64,000 bases of DNA from Giesbergeria sp. (GTDB taxonomy: Bacteria > Pseudomonadota > Gammaproteobacteria > Burkholderiales > Burkholderiaceae_C): contig NZ_JAQUCA010000008.1 in the NCBI RefSeq assembly GCF_028686475.1, forward strand, positions 1-64,000. The letters run 5' to 3'. This document shows positions 52,948 to 60,541 of this stretch, in pieces. The position numbers were made by a program, and so were the translations under genes. The first letter of the stretch is position 1, and each line of letters opens with the position of its first letter. The notes beneath the pieces are model-generated. The model had not been told where the DNA came from. It saw only the letters and a list, made by a program, of their open reading frames with translations, and made no database searches.

Positions 52948-53883
52948 ATGTCTGCTGCTCCTTTATCTCCCGACCATGTTGGCGGCGTTGTACCCGCCCC
53001 TGAGTCTTATGCCGAACAGTTTGGCGTGCCCGATGCGGGCTGGCGCAAAAGCCTGCATACCGTGGTGTTCCGCTCGGATACCCCAGCGGGCCTGTGGTTT
53101 GACAAAATTTTGATTTTTTTGATTGTTACCAGCGTCTTGGTGGTAGTGATTGAAAGCATGGAAACCCTGCCTGCGTGGCTGCACCAAGTATTGGGGCAGG
53201 CCGAGCTGGTGTTTACTGCGCTGTTCACGCTCGAATACATCGCTCGCCTGCTGTGCGTGCGGCGGCCTTGGCGCTATGCGCGCAGTTTTTTTGGCATCAT
53301 TGATTTGCTCTCCATCTTGCCCACCTATTTGGCGGTGTTTTTTCCGGGTCTGCACGTCCTGATTGATGTACGCATACTGCGCTTGCTGCGCGTGTTTCGT
53401 ATTTTTAAGCTCACGGCCTTTGTCACAGAATACCAAGCCTTGGGGGGTGCGCTGGGGGCCAGTTGGCGCAAAATTATGGTGTTTTTATCCGTGGTGCTGA
53501 TGATTGTGCTGGTGATGGGCACGCTGATGTACGTGATAGAAGGCCCAGCGCACGGTTTTACCAACATCCCTACCGCCATCTATTGGGCCATCACCACCAT
53601 GACCACGGTCGGCTTTGGCGACATCACCCCAAAAACCGATTTGGGGCGCTTGATTGCCTCGCTCATGATGCTGCTGGGCTGGGGCACGCTGGCGGTGCCC
53701 ACCGGCATTGTGACGGCTGAGATGAGCTGGCAGCGGCGCATCCACGAACTGCCCGGTTTGCAAATTCCCTGCCCCGATTGCGGCAGCCGTGACCACAGCC
53801 TGCACGCCCAGTATTGCCAGCATTGCGGCACACTGTTGTCAGCGCCAGCCAAGGCACAGGGGGGCGACAATGGCGCACCATGA
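52948..53883 (+). CDS. Voltage-gated-type potassium channel with C-terminal zinc ribbon
   Basis: 311 residues with six helices. S4 is LIDVRILRLLRVFRIFKL with arginines at every third place (R142, R145, R148, R151). The pore helix and filter are TTMTTVGFGDI (filter about 220-225), a K+ selectivity sequence. After S6 a short tail holds a zinc ribbon with C275, C278, C290 and C293 (CPDCGSRDHS, YCQHCG). K+ flux is likely; the ribbon is an unusual cytoplasmic addition. The stop overlaps the DHH gene start by 4 bp. Confidence 0.9.
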   Translation: MSAAPLSPDHVGGVVPAPESYAEQFGVPDAGWRKSLHTVVFRSDTPAGLWFDKILIFLIVTSVLVVVIESMETLPAWLHQVLGQAELVFTALFTLEYIARLLCVRRPWRYARSFFGIIDLLSILPTYLAVFFPGLHVLIDVRILRLLRVFRIFKLTAFVTEYQALGGALGASWRKIMVFLSVVLMIVLVMGTLMYVIEGPAHGFTNIPTAIYWAITTMTTVGFGDITPKTDLGRLIASLMMLLGWGTLAVPTGIVTAEMSWQRRIHELPGLQIPCPDCGSRDHSLHAQYCQHCGTLLSAPAKAQGGDNGAP

Positions 53884-54806
53884 AAAAACCAATTCTCCCC
53901 CTGCAATTGTTGGTGGCTCCAGCGCTGGATGACCCCCGTCCTTTAATCCTGTACCACGGCCGCCGCTGCCCCGATGGCTTGGGCGCGGCCTTGGCGGCTT
54001 GGCTGTATTACGGCGGCCAAGCCGAATTGGTCGGGCTAGACCACGGTGACGTACAAAGTTTGGCCGATTTACCCCCTGTGGCCGGACGGGCAGTGTATAT
54101 CTTGGATTTTTCCTTCACTGCCGAAATTTTGCGTGGCATTGAGGAACAAGCGGCCAAACTGGTGTTGCTAGACCACCACAAGAGCGCCGCCGAAAAACTC
54201 ACCGGCTTTAGCTGCCGCTGTGGCGTGGTCCACTTTGACATGCACAAGTCTGGCGCGCGCTTGGCGTGGGAGTTTTTCCATCCCGACAAGCCAATTCCCG
54301 ATTTACTGCGTTACATCGAAGACCGCGACATCTGGAAATGGGAGTTTCCCGAAAGCGCCGCCTTTTTGTCGGCCTTGGACATGGAGCCGCAAACCTTCGA
54401 GCGCTGGCAAGAAATTGCCAAGTTGGATGCAACCCAGCAAGCCGCTTTTGTCGCCCGTGGCACAGCGATGGATGAAAAATACCGCAAGCTGTGCGCTGAT
54501 TTGGCCGAAAACGCCCAACCTATCGTTTTTAACGGCATCAGTGGCCTGATGGTGAACGTTCCGGGCGTATTCCACAGCTTGGTGGGCGACATCTTGGCGC
54601 GCAAATCGGGCACCTTTGCCCTGATGTGGAGCGCCGGAGAAAAGGGCGTGAAGGTCGGTTTGCGCTCGCGCAGTGAGTTCAACTGCATCCCACTGGCCGA
54701 GAGCATGGGCGGCGGCGGCCACGCCCAAGCCTGTGGTTTCCGCATGGGGGCAGAGCGCTTGGGCGAGCTGCTCAGTGGCCAGTTTGAGGCCCAAGCCAGC
54801 GCTTAA
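53880..54806 (+). CDS. DHH-family phosphoesterase
   Basis: 308 residues from the ATG that overlaps the K+ channel stop. The DHH signature is LVLLDHHKSAAE, with earlier metal ligands in YHGRRCPDGLGAALAAW and YILDFSFT. The C-terminal DHHA1-like part contains GGGGHAQACGFRMG. Such enzymes act on short oligonucleotides or phosphorylated small molecules. GGGGHxxAxG is typical. Coupling to a K+ channel is notable, because nucleotide signals such as c-di-AMP control K+ transport in other bacteria; that link is only inference here. Confidence 0.85.
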   Translation: MKKPILPLQLLVAPALDDPRPLILYHGRRCPDGLGAALAAWLYYGGQAELVGLDHGDVQSLADLPPVAGRAVYILDFSFTAEILRGIEEQAAKLVLLDHHKSAAEKLTGFSCRCGVVHFDMHKSGARLAWEFFHPDKPIPDLLRYIEDRDIWKWEFPESAAFLSALDMEPQTFERWQEIAKLDATQQAAFVARGTAMDEKYRKLCADLAENAQPIVFNGISGLMVNVPGVFHSLVGDILARKSGTFALMWSAGEKGVKVGLRSRSEFNCIPLAESMGGGGHAQACGFRMGAERLGELLSGQFEAQASA

Positions 54807-54967
54807 AGCAGCGCCTACTGCCAAAACTGGACTGGCACAGGGGGACAAAATTATAGCCCCGCTGTGCTAAAGCAGTGTTGGCGGCCCACTGCCTTTTTTT
54901 TGGGCAAAGTGTAGCGCGCTAGTATGGGTGCGGGTTTGCGCGCTACCGACAGGGGTTTCCCACAGAG

Positions 54968-54976
54968 TTATCCACA
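54968..54976 (+). promoter_or_regulatory. DnaA-box sequence upstream of the TnpB-like gene
   Basis: TTATCCACA within the 16-mer ACAGAGTTATCCACAG, identical to the site upstream of gshA. It lies 79 bp upstream of the ORF at 55055. Confidence 0.5.
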
Positions 54977-55010
54977 GTTTTTGGGTACAACTGAAAAACT
55001 TTTTTATCTC

Positions 55011-55059
55011 CTATATGAAGTTCATATAGTAAGCGGCTATACTTCGCTTCCTATATGAA
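55011..55059 (+). promoter_or_regulatory. Palindromic operator candidate with a third half-site over the start codon
   Basis: CTATATGAAGTTCATATAG (55011-55029) is a perfect 9+1+9 palindrome. The half-site CTATATGAA appears again at 55051-55059, where its ATG (55055-55057) is the start codon of the next gene. Weak -10-like hexamers TATAGT (55025-55030) and TATACT (55038-55043) lie within or beside it. A repressor bound here would block transcription of the whole secretion operon; autoregulation by the encoded protein is one possibility. Confidence 0.6.
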
Positions 55060-55681
55060 TTTCACTTTGCGCGTCCCACTCAATGCCTCACCGGAGCAGG
55101 TGCTGCGCCTGCAAGCCTTGCAGCAAGGTTTTGCCCAGGTGTGCAATGCTTTGGCACCGCTGGTGCAGCAAACCCGCATCTGGAACCGGGTGGCACTGCA
55201 CCATTTGACCTATCGGCAATTGCGCGAACGCTTCCCCGAGATGGGCTCGCAAATGGTGTGCAACGCCATTTATTCGGTTTCGCGCAGTTGTCGGCTGGTG
55301 TTTCAGCACCCCAGTAGCCCGTTCCATTTAGACCGTCTGGGTGACAAGCCTTTGCCACTGCTGCGCTTTGCCGATACCTGCCCGGTGTACTTTGACCGCC
55401 ACACCCTCAGCCTCAAAGGTGGGCAGTTGTCGATGTTTACCTTGGATGGCCGAATGCGCTTTCAATTGGCCTTGCGCCCCGAAGACGAAGCAACATTCCA
55501 TGCCCACAAATTGCGCGAGATTGTGCTGGCGCGTCGCGCCGATGGCATTTATGAATTGTCTTTTGTGCTGTCAGACCCAGACCAACCCGCCAGTGCCAGC
55601 AGCGCAATCAGCGTAGATGCCGAAATTCCTGAATATGTGATGGTTGAACAAACAGATGAACCCCAACAAACCCCCGTCTGA
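55055..55681 (+). CDS. TnpB/OrfB N-terminal-domain-like protein without RuvC nuclease
   Basis: 208 residues. The N-terminal helix pair (NASPEQVLRLQALQQGFAQVCNALAPLVQQ) and the segment ALHHLTYRQLRERFPEMGSQMVCNAIYSVSR match the opening of IS605/IS607 OrfB (TnpB). So does the barrel part VYFDRHTLSLKGGQLSMFTLDGR, ending ADGIYELSFVL. In TnpB this region holds the WED and REC parts that bind guide RNA and DNA. The RuvC and zinc-finger half is absent: the protein ends with an acidic tail instead. It overlaps the first ABC exporter gene by 38 bp, so it is part of that operon. Function unknown; a domesticated nucleic-acid-binding protein is plausible. Confidence 0.62.
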   Translation: MNFTLRVPLNASPEQVLRLQALQQGFAQVCNALAPLVQQTRIWNRVALHHLTYRQLRERFPEMGSQMVCNAIYSVSRSCRLVFQHPSSPFHLDRLGDKPLPLLRFADTCPVYFDRHTLSLKGGQLSMFTLDGRMRFQLALRPEDEATFHAHKLREIVLARRADGIYELSFVLSDPDQPASASSAISVDAEIPEYVMVEQTDEPQQTPV

Positions 55682-57404
55682 ATTGCGTAAGGCTTTGGCC
55701 GATTTACGCCCCTATTTTGTCCGCGCTGGCTGGTTCAGCTTGCTATCGAGTTTGCTGGTATTGGCCCCATCGGGCTACATGCTCGAAGTCTATGACCGGG
55801 TGGTCAACAGCCGCAGCCACATGACGCTGTGGATGCTCACGCTGCTGGTGCTGGGCGTGTATGTGGTGATGGAAGTGCTGGAATGGGCGCGCGCCGAGAT
55901 GTTGCGCGCCGCCAGCGTCGAGTTAGACCAGCGCCTGTCCGGGCGTATCTTCCGCGCCGTGTTTGAGGCCAACCTCAAGCGCATCCAAGGCGGAAATCAA
56001 CAACCTTTTAATGACTTTAAACAGGTGCGCGAGTTCCTCTACTCGCCTGCCCTGTTGGCGATGATGGAAGCGCCGGTGTCCATCGTCTTTTTGGTGTTGC
56101 TGTTTTTGATTAGCCCGGTGCTGGGCTGGTCTTCAGTGGCGTTTTCGGTGGTGCTTACCTTGGTGGGCTGGTTGAACGAGCGCAGCACCAAACCACCACT
56201 CATGGCCGCCAACCGCAGCGCGATGGCCGCGCAGCAATACGCCGATGGCTCTTTGCGTAATGCCCAAGTGATTGAATCTATGGGCATGTTGCGCGACATC
56301 CACGCCCGTTGGATGAGCAAGCAGCGCGAGTTTCTCAATTTGCAAGCCAAAGCCTCCGAAAGCGCGGGCGGCTACCAAGCCGTCTCTAAGATGTTGCAAA
56401 ACGTCCTTAGCTCCCTGTTGCTCGGCTTGGCCTGCTGGTTGCTGCTGCACAACAGCCTCAACGGTGGCGATGCCATGTTGATTATTGCCTCGGTACTGGG
56501 TGGCCGTGTGTTGGCCCCGCTGGTGCAAGTGGTGACGCAATGGCAAAGCGTGGTCAATGTGCGTGCCTCGTGGGAACGGCTAGAGCAACTGCTAGAGGCC
56601 ATCCCAGCACGCCCCGAAAACATGGCCCTACCCGCCCCGCGCGGCTTGCTGCAAGTCGAGCAGCTCATGGCCGGTGCGCCGGGCGCTGGCAACAACAGCA
56701 TCCTCAAAGGGGTGGCCTTCGCTTTAGCCCCCGGCGAGGTGCTGGCGGTGGTGGGACCTTCGGCTTCGGGCAAAACCACGTTGGCGCGGTTGCTGGTGGG
56801 TTTGTGGCCTGCGGCGATGGGCAAGGTGCGCTTGGATGGTGTCGATGTGTTTGCCTGGGACAAGGCCGAACTCGGCCCCCATGTCGGCTACCTGCCGCAA
56901 GGCATTGAGTTGTTTGATGGTTCTTTGGCCGAAAACATCGCCCGCTTTGGCGAGGTGGACATGGCCAAGGTCGAAGCCGCTGCCCGTGCCGTCGGTTTGC
57001 ATGAATTCATCATGGCACTGCCGCAAGGCTATGACAGCTCCGTCGGACGCGAAGGGGCCATGCTCTCGGGTGGCCAGCGCCAGCGCGTCGGTTTGGCACG
57101 GGCCATTTATGGCGACCCGGTGTTTGTGGTGTTGGATGAACCCAACTCCAGCTTGGACGAAGAGGGCGATGCCGCCTTGGCGCGCGCCATTGCCGGCCTC
57201 AAAGCGCGTGGCACCACCTTTGTCGTGATGACACACCGCACCAGCGTGCTGGCGGTGGCCGACAAGATGTTGATTTTGCGCGACGGCCAAGTCCAAGCCT
57301 TTGGCCCACGCGACGAGGTGTTGGCCGCGCTACAAAAAGCCGCCCAGCAACAACAAGCCCCAGCGCAAGCGCGCCCGGCCAATGCCGTAGTCACAGCCGC
57401 CTGA
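55644..57404 (+). CDS. Type I secretion ABC exporter, first copy (PrtD/LapB-like)
   Basis: 586 residues (ATG at 55656 also possible). An N-terminal membrane domain with about six helices starts FVRAGWFSLLSSLLVLAPSGYMLEVYDRVV, the typical opening of PrtD-like exporters; there is no C39 peptidase. The nucleotide-binding domain has VVGPSASGKTTLARLL (Walker A), LSGGQRQRVGLARAI (signature) and VVLDEPNSSLDEE (Walker B). It should export an unprocessed protein with a C-terminal signal. It is followed by a second, similar exporter. Confidence 0.9.
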   Translation: MNKQMNPNKPPSELRKALADLRPYFVRAGWFSLLSSLLVLAPSGYMLEVYDRVVNSRSHMTLWMLTLLVLGVYVVMEVLEWARAEMLRAASVELDQRLSGRIFRAVFEANLKRIQGGNQQPFNDFKQVREFLYSPALLAMMEAPVSIVFLVLLFLISPVLGWSSVAFSVVLTLVGWLNERSTKPPLMAANRSAMAAQQYADGSLRNAQVIESMGMLRDIHARWMSKQREFLNLQAKASESAGGYQAVSKMLQNVLSSLLLGLACWLLLHNSLNGGDAMLIIASVLGGRVLAPLVQVVTQWQSVVNVRASWERLEQLLEAIPARPENMALPAPRGLLQVEQLMAGAPGAGNNSILKGVAFALAPGEVLAVVGPSASGKTTLARLLVGLWPAAMGKVRLDGVDVFAWDKAELGPHVGYLPQGIELFDGSLAENIARFGEVDMAKVEAAARAVGLHEFIMALPQGYDSSVGREGAMLSGGQRQRVGLARAIYGDPVFVVLDEPNSSLDEEGDAALARAIAGLKARGTTFVVMTHRTSVLAVADKMLILRDGQVQAFGPRDEVLAALQKAAQQQQAPAQARPANAVVTAA

Positions 57405-57427
57405 GCGATGGCAATGGAAACCACTTT

Positions 57428-59161
57428 ATGAGCAAGCCTTCTTTTTTCCAACGCAGCGAACTGACGCAGGTGCTGTGGAGCTTTCGCCGCGAGTTCCTCA
57501 CGGTGGGCATTTTTAGCATGGTGGCCAACCTGCTCATGCTCTCGCCCACGCTCTACATGCTGCAAGTCTATGACCGGGTCATGTCCAGCCGCAGCGAACT
57601 GACGCTGCTGGCCATGTCCTTGATTACGCTGTTTTTCTTTTGCATCATGGCCTTTGCCGAATGGATGCGCTCGCGCGTGTTGGTGCGTGCTGGGGTGCAA
57701 CTGGATTCGGCTTTGGGCACGCGCGTGTTCAATGCCAGTTTTGAATCGTACTTAGGCCAATCCAGCAGCGGCCCAGCGCGCGCCTTTAACGACTTGATTC
57801 AAATTCGGCAATTTATTACCGGCAATGGTATTTTTGCCTTCTTTGATGCGCCTTGGGCTCCGATCTACATTGCCGTACTGTTTTTCTTGCACCCCATGCT
57901 GGGCTGGCTGTCGATTGGCTTTGCCTTGGTACAGATGGCGCTGGCTTGGTTTGGCCACCGCCGCATGGTCGAGCCATCGGAAGAAGCCTCTAAAGCCACG
58001 TCAGAGACCAGCGCCTACCTGCAAAGCAAATTACGCAATGCCGAGGTGCTGGAGTCTATGGGCATGGTGCATAACCTGCATCCCCATTGGGCGCAGCGCC
58101 ACCAAAAATCTTTGGCCTTGCAATCGCGCGCCCAATCGCTCACGCACCGCATGACCGCTTGGAGCAAATTTATCCGCTATTCGCAGCAATCGCTGTCTTT
58201 GGGTGCTGGTGCGTTGTTGGTGATTGACGGCCAAATCTCGCCCGGTGCCATGATTGCCGCCAACGTGCTCATGACGCGGGCTTTATCGCCGATTGACATG
58301 ATGGTCAGCACTTGGCGTGCCTTTATTAGTGCCAAAGCCTCGTTTGAACGCCTCGAAACCCTGTTGCGCGACTACCCCGAGCGTGACCCGGCCCTGTCGC
58401 GTGTGGCCCCTCAAGGTGCTTTGACTTTGCGCGATGTGGTGGCCAGCGCCCCCGGACGCAAAACCCCGATTCTCAAGGGCATCAGCACCTCGGTAGAGGC
58501 CGGCACCGTGACGGTGGTGTTAGGCCCCTCGGGTTCGGGCAAATCCACACTGGCACGCACGATGGTCGGGATTTGGCCGAACGTGTCGGGCGAAGTGCTA
58601 CTCGATGGCCTGCCCATCGACGGCTGGGAACGCACCGAGCTGGGGCCGTACTTGGGCTACTTGCCGCAAGACATTGAACTGTTTGAAGGCACGATTGCCG
58701 AGAACATCGCCCGCTTTGGCAAGGTTGACTCGGACAAAGTCATTACCGCTGCCCGCAGCGCCGGTTTGCACGAGATGATTTTGCGCTTTCCCAAGGGCTA
58801 CGACACCCCGATTGGCGAAGCCGGGGGCTTGCTCTCGGGCGGACAGCGCCAGCGTGTTGGTTTGGCACGCGCCATTTATGGCAACCCGGTGCTGGTCGTG
58901 CTAGACGAGCCTAACGCCAACTTGGACGATGTGGGCGAGGCCGCTTTGGTACGCACCGTGCAGGGCCTGAAACAAGCGGGCTGCACCGTGTTCCTGATTA
59001 CCCACCGCCCCGGCATTTTGGCCGTGGCCGACCGGCTGCTGATTTTGCGCGATGGCCAAGTGCAGGCCGACGGCCCGCGTGACCAAGTCTTGGCCGCTTT
59101 GCGTGCCGCAGCGCCAGCAGCACCGCAACCCGGCAACGCCGTGGCGGTACAGCCCGCCTAA
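57428..59161 (+). CDS. Type I secretion ABC exporter, second copy (PrtD/LapB-like)
   Basis: 577 residues, the same architecture as the preceding gene: opening with FSMVANLLMLSPTLYMLQVYDRVM, six membrane helices, then VLGPSGSGKSTLARTMVG, LSGGQRQRVGLARAI and VVLDEPNANLDDVGEA. Both copies have intact ATPase motifs, so they could form a heterodimer rather than one being dead. It lies 23 bp after the first copy. The product would sit in the inner membrane as the energy source of the export channel. Confidence 0.9.
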   Translation: MSKPSFFQRSELTQVLWSFRREFLTVGIFSMVANLLMLSPTLYMLQVYDRVMSSRSELTLLAMSLITLFFFCIMAFAEWMRSRVLVRAGVQLDSALGTRVFNASFESYLGQSSSGPARAFNDLIQIRQFITGNGIFAFFDAPWAPIYIAVLFFLHPMLGWLSIGFALVQMALAWFGHRRMVEPSEEASKATSETSAYLQSKLRNAEVLESMGMVHNLHPHWAQRHQKSLALQSRAQSLTHRMTAWSKFIRYSQQSLSLGAGALLVIDGQISPGAMIAANVLMTRALSPIDMMVSTWRAFISAKASFERLETLLRDYPERDPALSRVAPQGALTLRDVVASAPGRKTPILKGISTSVEAGTVTVVLGPSGSGKSTLARTMVGIWPNVSGEVLLDGLPIDGWERTELGPYLGYLPQDIELFEGTIAENIARFGKVDSDKVITAARSAGLHEMILRFPKGYDTPIGEAGGLLSGGQRQRVGLARAIYGNPVLVVLDEPNANLDDVGEAALVRTVQGLKQAGCTVFLITHRPGILAVADRLLILRDGQVQADGPRDQVLAALRAAAPAAPQPGNAVAVQPA

Positions 59162-59203
59162 GCCTTCCCCCTCTTTTTTCCCTATACGGTCGAGTTTTTT
59201 CAC

Positions 59204-60538
59204 ATGGCTAACGTAAATTTGAGTTCTCTTGACAGCGCCGCGGATACAGCAGCCCCCGGCGATGCGCGGCGCATTGGGCGCATGGGCCTGTGGGCCTTGG
59301 GCATCGGTTTTGGCGGTTTCTTGCTTTGGGCCGGTTTGGCCCCCTTGGATGAGGGCGTGCCCGGCCAAGGCATGGTGGCTATCGACACCAAGCGCAAGGC
59401 GGTGCAGCATTTGAGCGGCGGCATCGTCAAAGAGGTGCTGGTGCGCGAGGGTACAGTGGTCAAAGAAGGCCAATTGCTGATTCGTTTGGACGAGGCCGTG
59501 GCGCGCGCCAACTACGAATCGGTGCGCCAACGCTACTTAGGCCTGCGCGCCATGCAAGGACGTTTGCAAGCCGAACAAGCCAACAAAGCCAGCATCAGCT
59601 TCCACCCCGATTTGCAACAAGCCGCCAGCGACCCGATGATTCAGCAACAAATGCTCAACCAAGAGCAGTTGTTCCAAACCCGGCGCAATTTGTTGCGCTC
59701 GGATTTGCAATCTATCGAAGAAAGCATCCAAGGCCAACAAGGCATGTTGCAAGGCTACGCCAGTATTTTGGCCAACCGCAAGAGCCAACAAGCCTTGCTC
59801 AATGAAGAGCTGGGCCACATTCGCGGCTTGGTCAAAGAAGGCTACGCACCGCGCAACCGCCAATTGGAGTTAGAGCGCATGGTGGCCGAGTCTGGCTCCT
59901 CGATTGCCGATTTACAAGGCAACACCATTCGCGCCCAACGCAGCGTTAGCGAGTTGCGCCAGCGAGCTATCTCGCGCCAACAAGATTTTCGCCGTGAGGT
60001 CGAAACCCAATTGGCTGACGTGAGCCGCGACGTACTGGCCGAAGAGCAAAAGTTCAAAGCCGTCACCGATGATTTAGGCCGTATCGACATCAAGGCACCG
60101 GCTTCGGGCCAAGTGGTCAGTTTGGCCATCCAAACCGTGGGCGGCGTGGTACAGCCCGGCCAAAAGCTGATGGACATCGTGCCAGAGAAAGAGCCTTTAT
60201 TGTTGGAAGCCCATGTGGCCCCGCACCTGATTGACCGCGTTAAAGCCGGTTTGCCGGTGGATGTGCGTTTTTCCTCGTTTGCCCATTCGCCGCAATTGGT
60301 GGTCAATGGCCAAGTGGTGTCTATCTCGGGCGATTTACTCACCGAGCCACAAACCAACATGAGCTACTACTTGGCGCGCGTGCAAGTCACCCCCGAGGGC
60401 ATGAAAGCCTTGGGCCAGCGCCAACTGCAACCGGGTATGCCGGTCGAAGTGGTGTTCAAAACCGGCGAGCGCTCCATGCTGACCTACCTGCTGCACCCAC
60501 TCACCAAGCGCATCTCTGCCGCCATGAAAGAGGAATAA
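59204..60538 (+). CDS. HlyD-family membrane fusion protein of the type I system
   Basis: 444 residues. A cytoplasmic start and one membrane helix (about 30-48) lead to the periplasmic part. DEGVPGQGMVAIDTKRKAVQHLSGGIVKEVLVREGTVVKEGQLL is the lipoyl-like half, followed by a long helical hairpin (about 105-280). The second lipoyl half is RIDIKAPASGQVVSLAIQTVGGVVQPGQKLMDIVPEKEPLL, and a beta-barrel domain closes the chain. It bridges the ABC exporter to the TolC-like channel. It is the third gene of the operon. Confidence 0.93.
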   Translation: MANVNLSSLDSAADTAAPGDARRIGRMGLWALGIGFGGFLLWAGLAPLDEGVPGQGMVAIDTKRKAVQHLSGGIVKEVLVREGTVVKEGQLLIRLDEAVARANYESVRQRYLGLRAMQGRLQAEQANKASISFHPDLQQAASDPMIQQQMLNQEQLFQTRRNLLRSDLQSIEESIQGQQGMLQGYASILANRKSQQALLNEELGHIRGLVKEGYAPRNRQLELERMVAESGSSIADLQGNTIRAQRSVSELRQRAISRQQDFRREVETQLADVSRDVLAEEQKFKAVTDDLGRIDIKAPASGQVVSLAIQTVGGVVQPGQKLMDIVPEKEPLLLEAHVAPHLIDRVKAGLPVDVRFSSFAHSPQLVVNGQVVSISGDLLTEPQTNMSYYLARVQVTPEGMKALGQRQLQPGMPVEVVFKTGERSMLTYLLHPLTKRISAAMKEE

Positions 60539-60541
60539 GCC

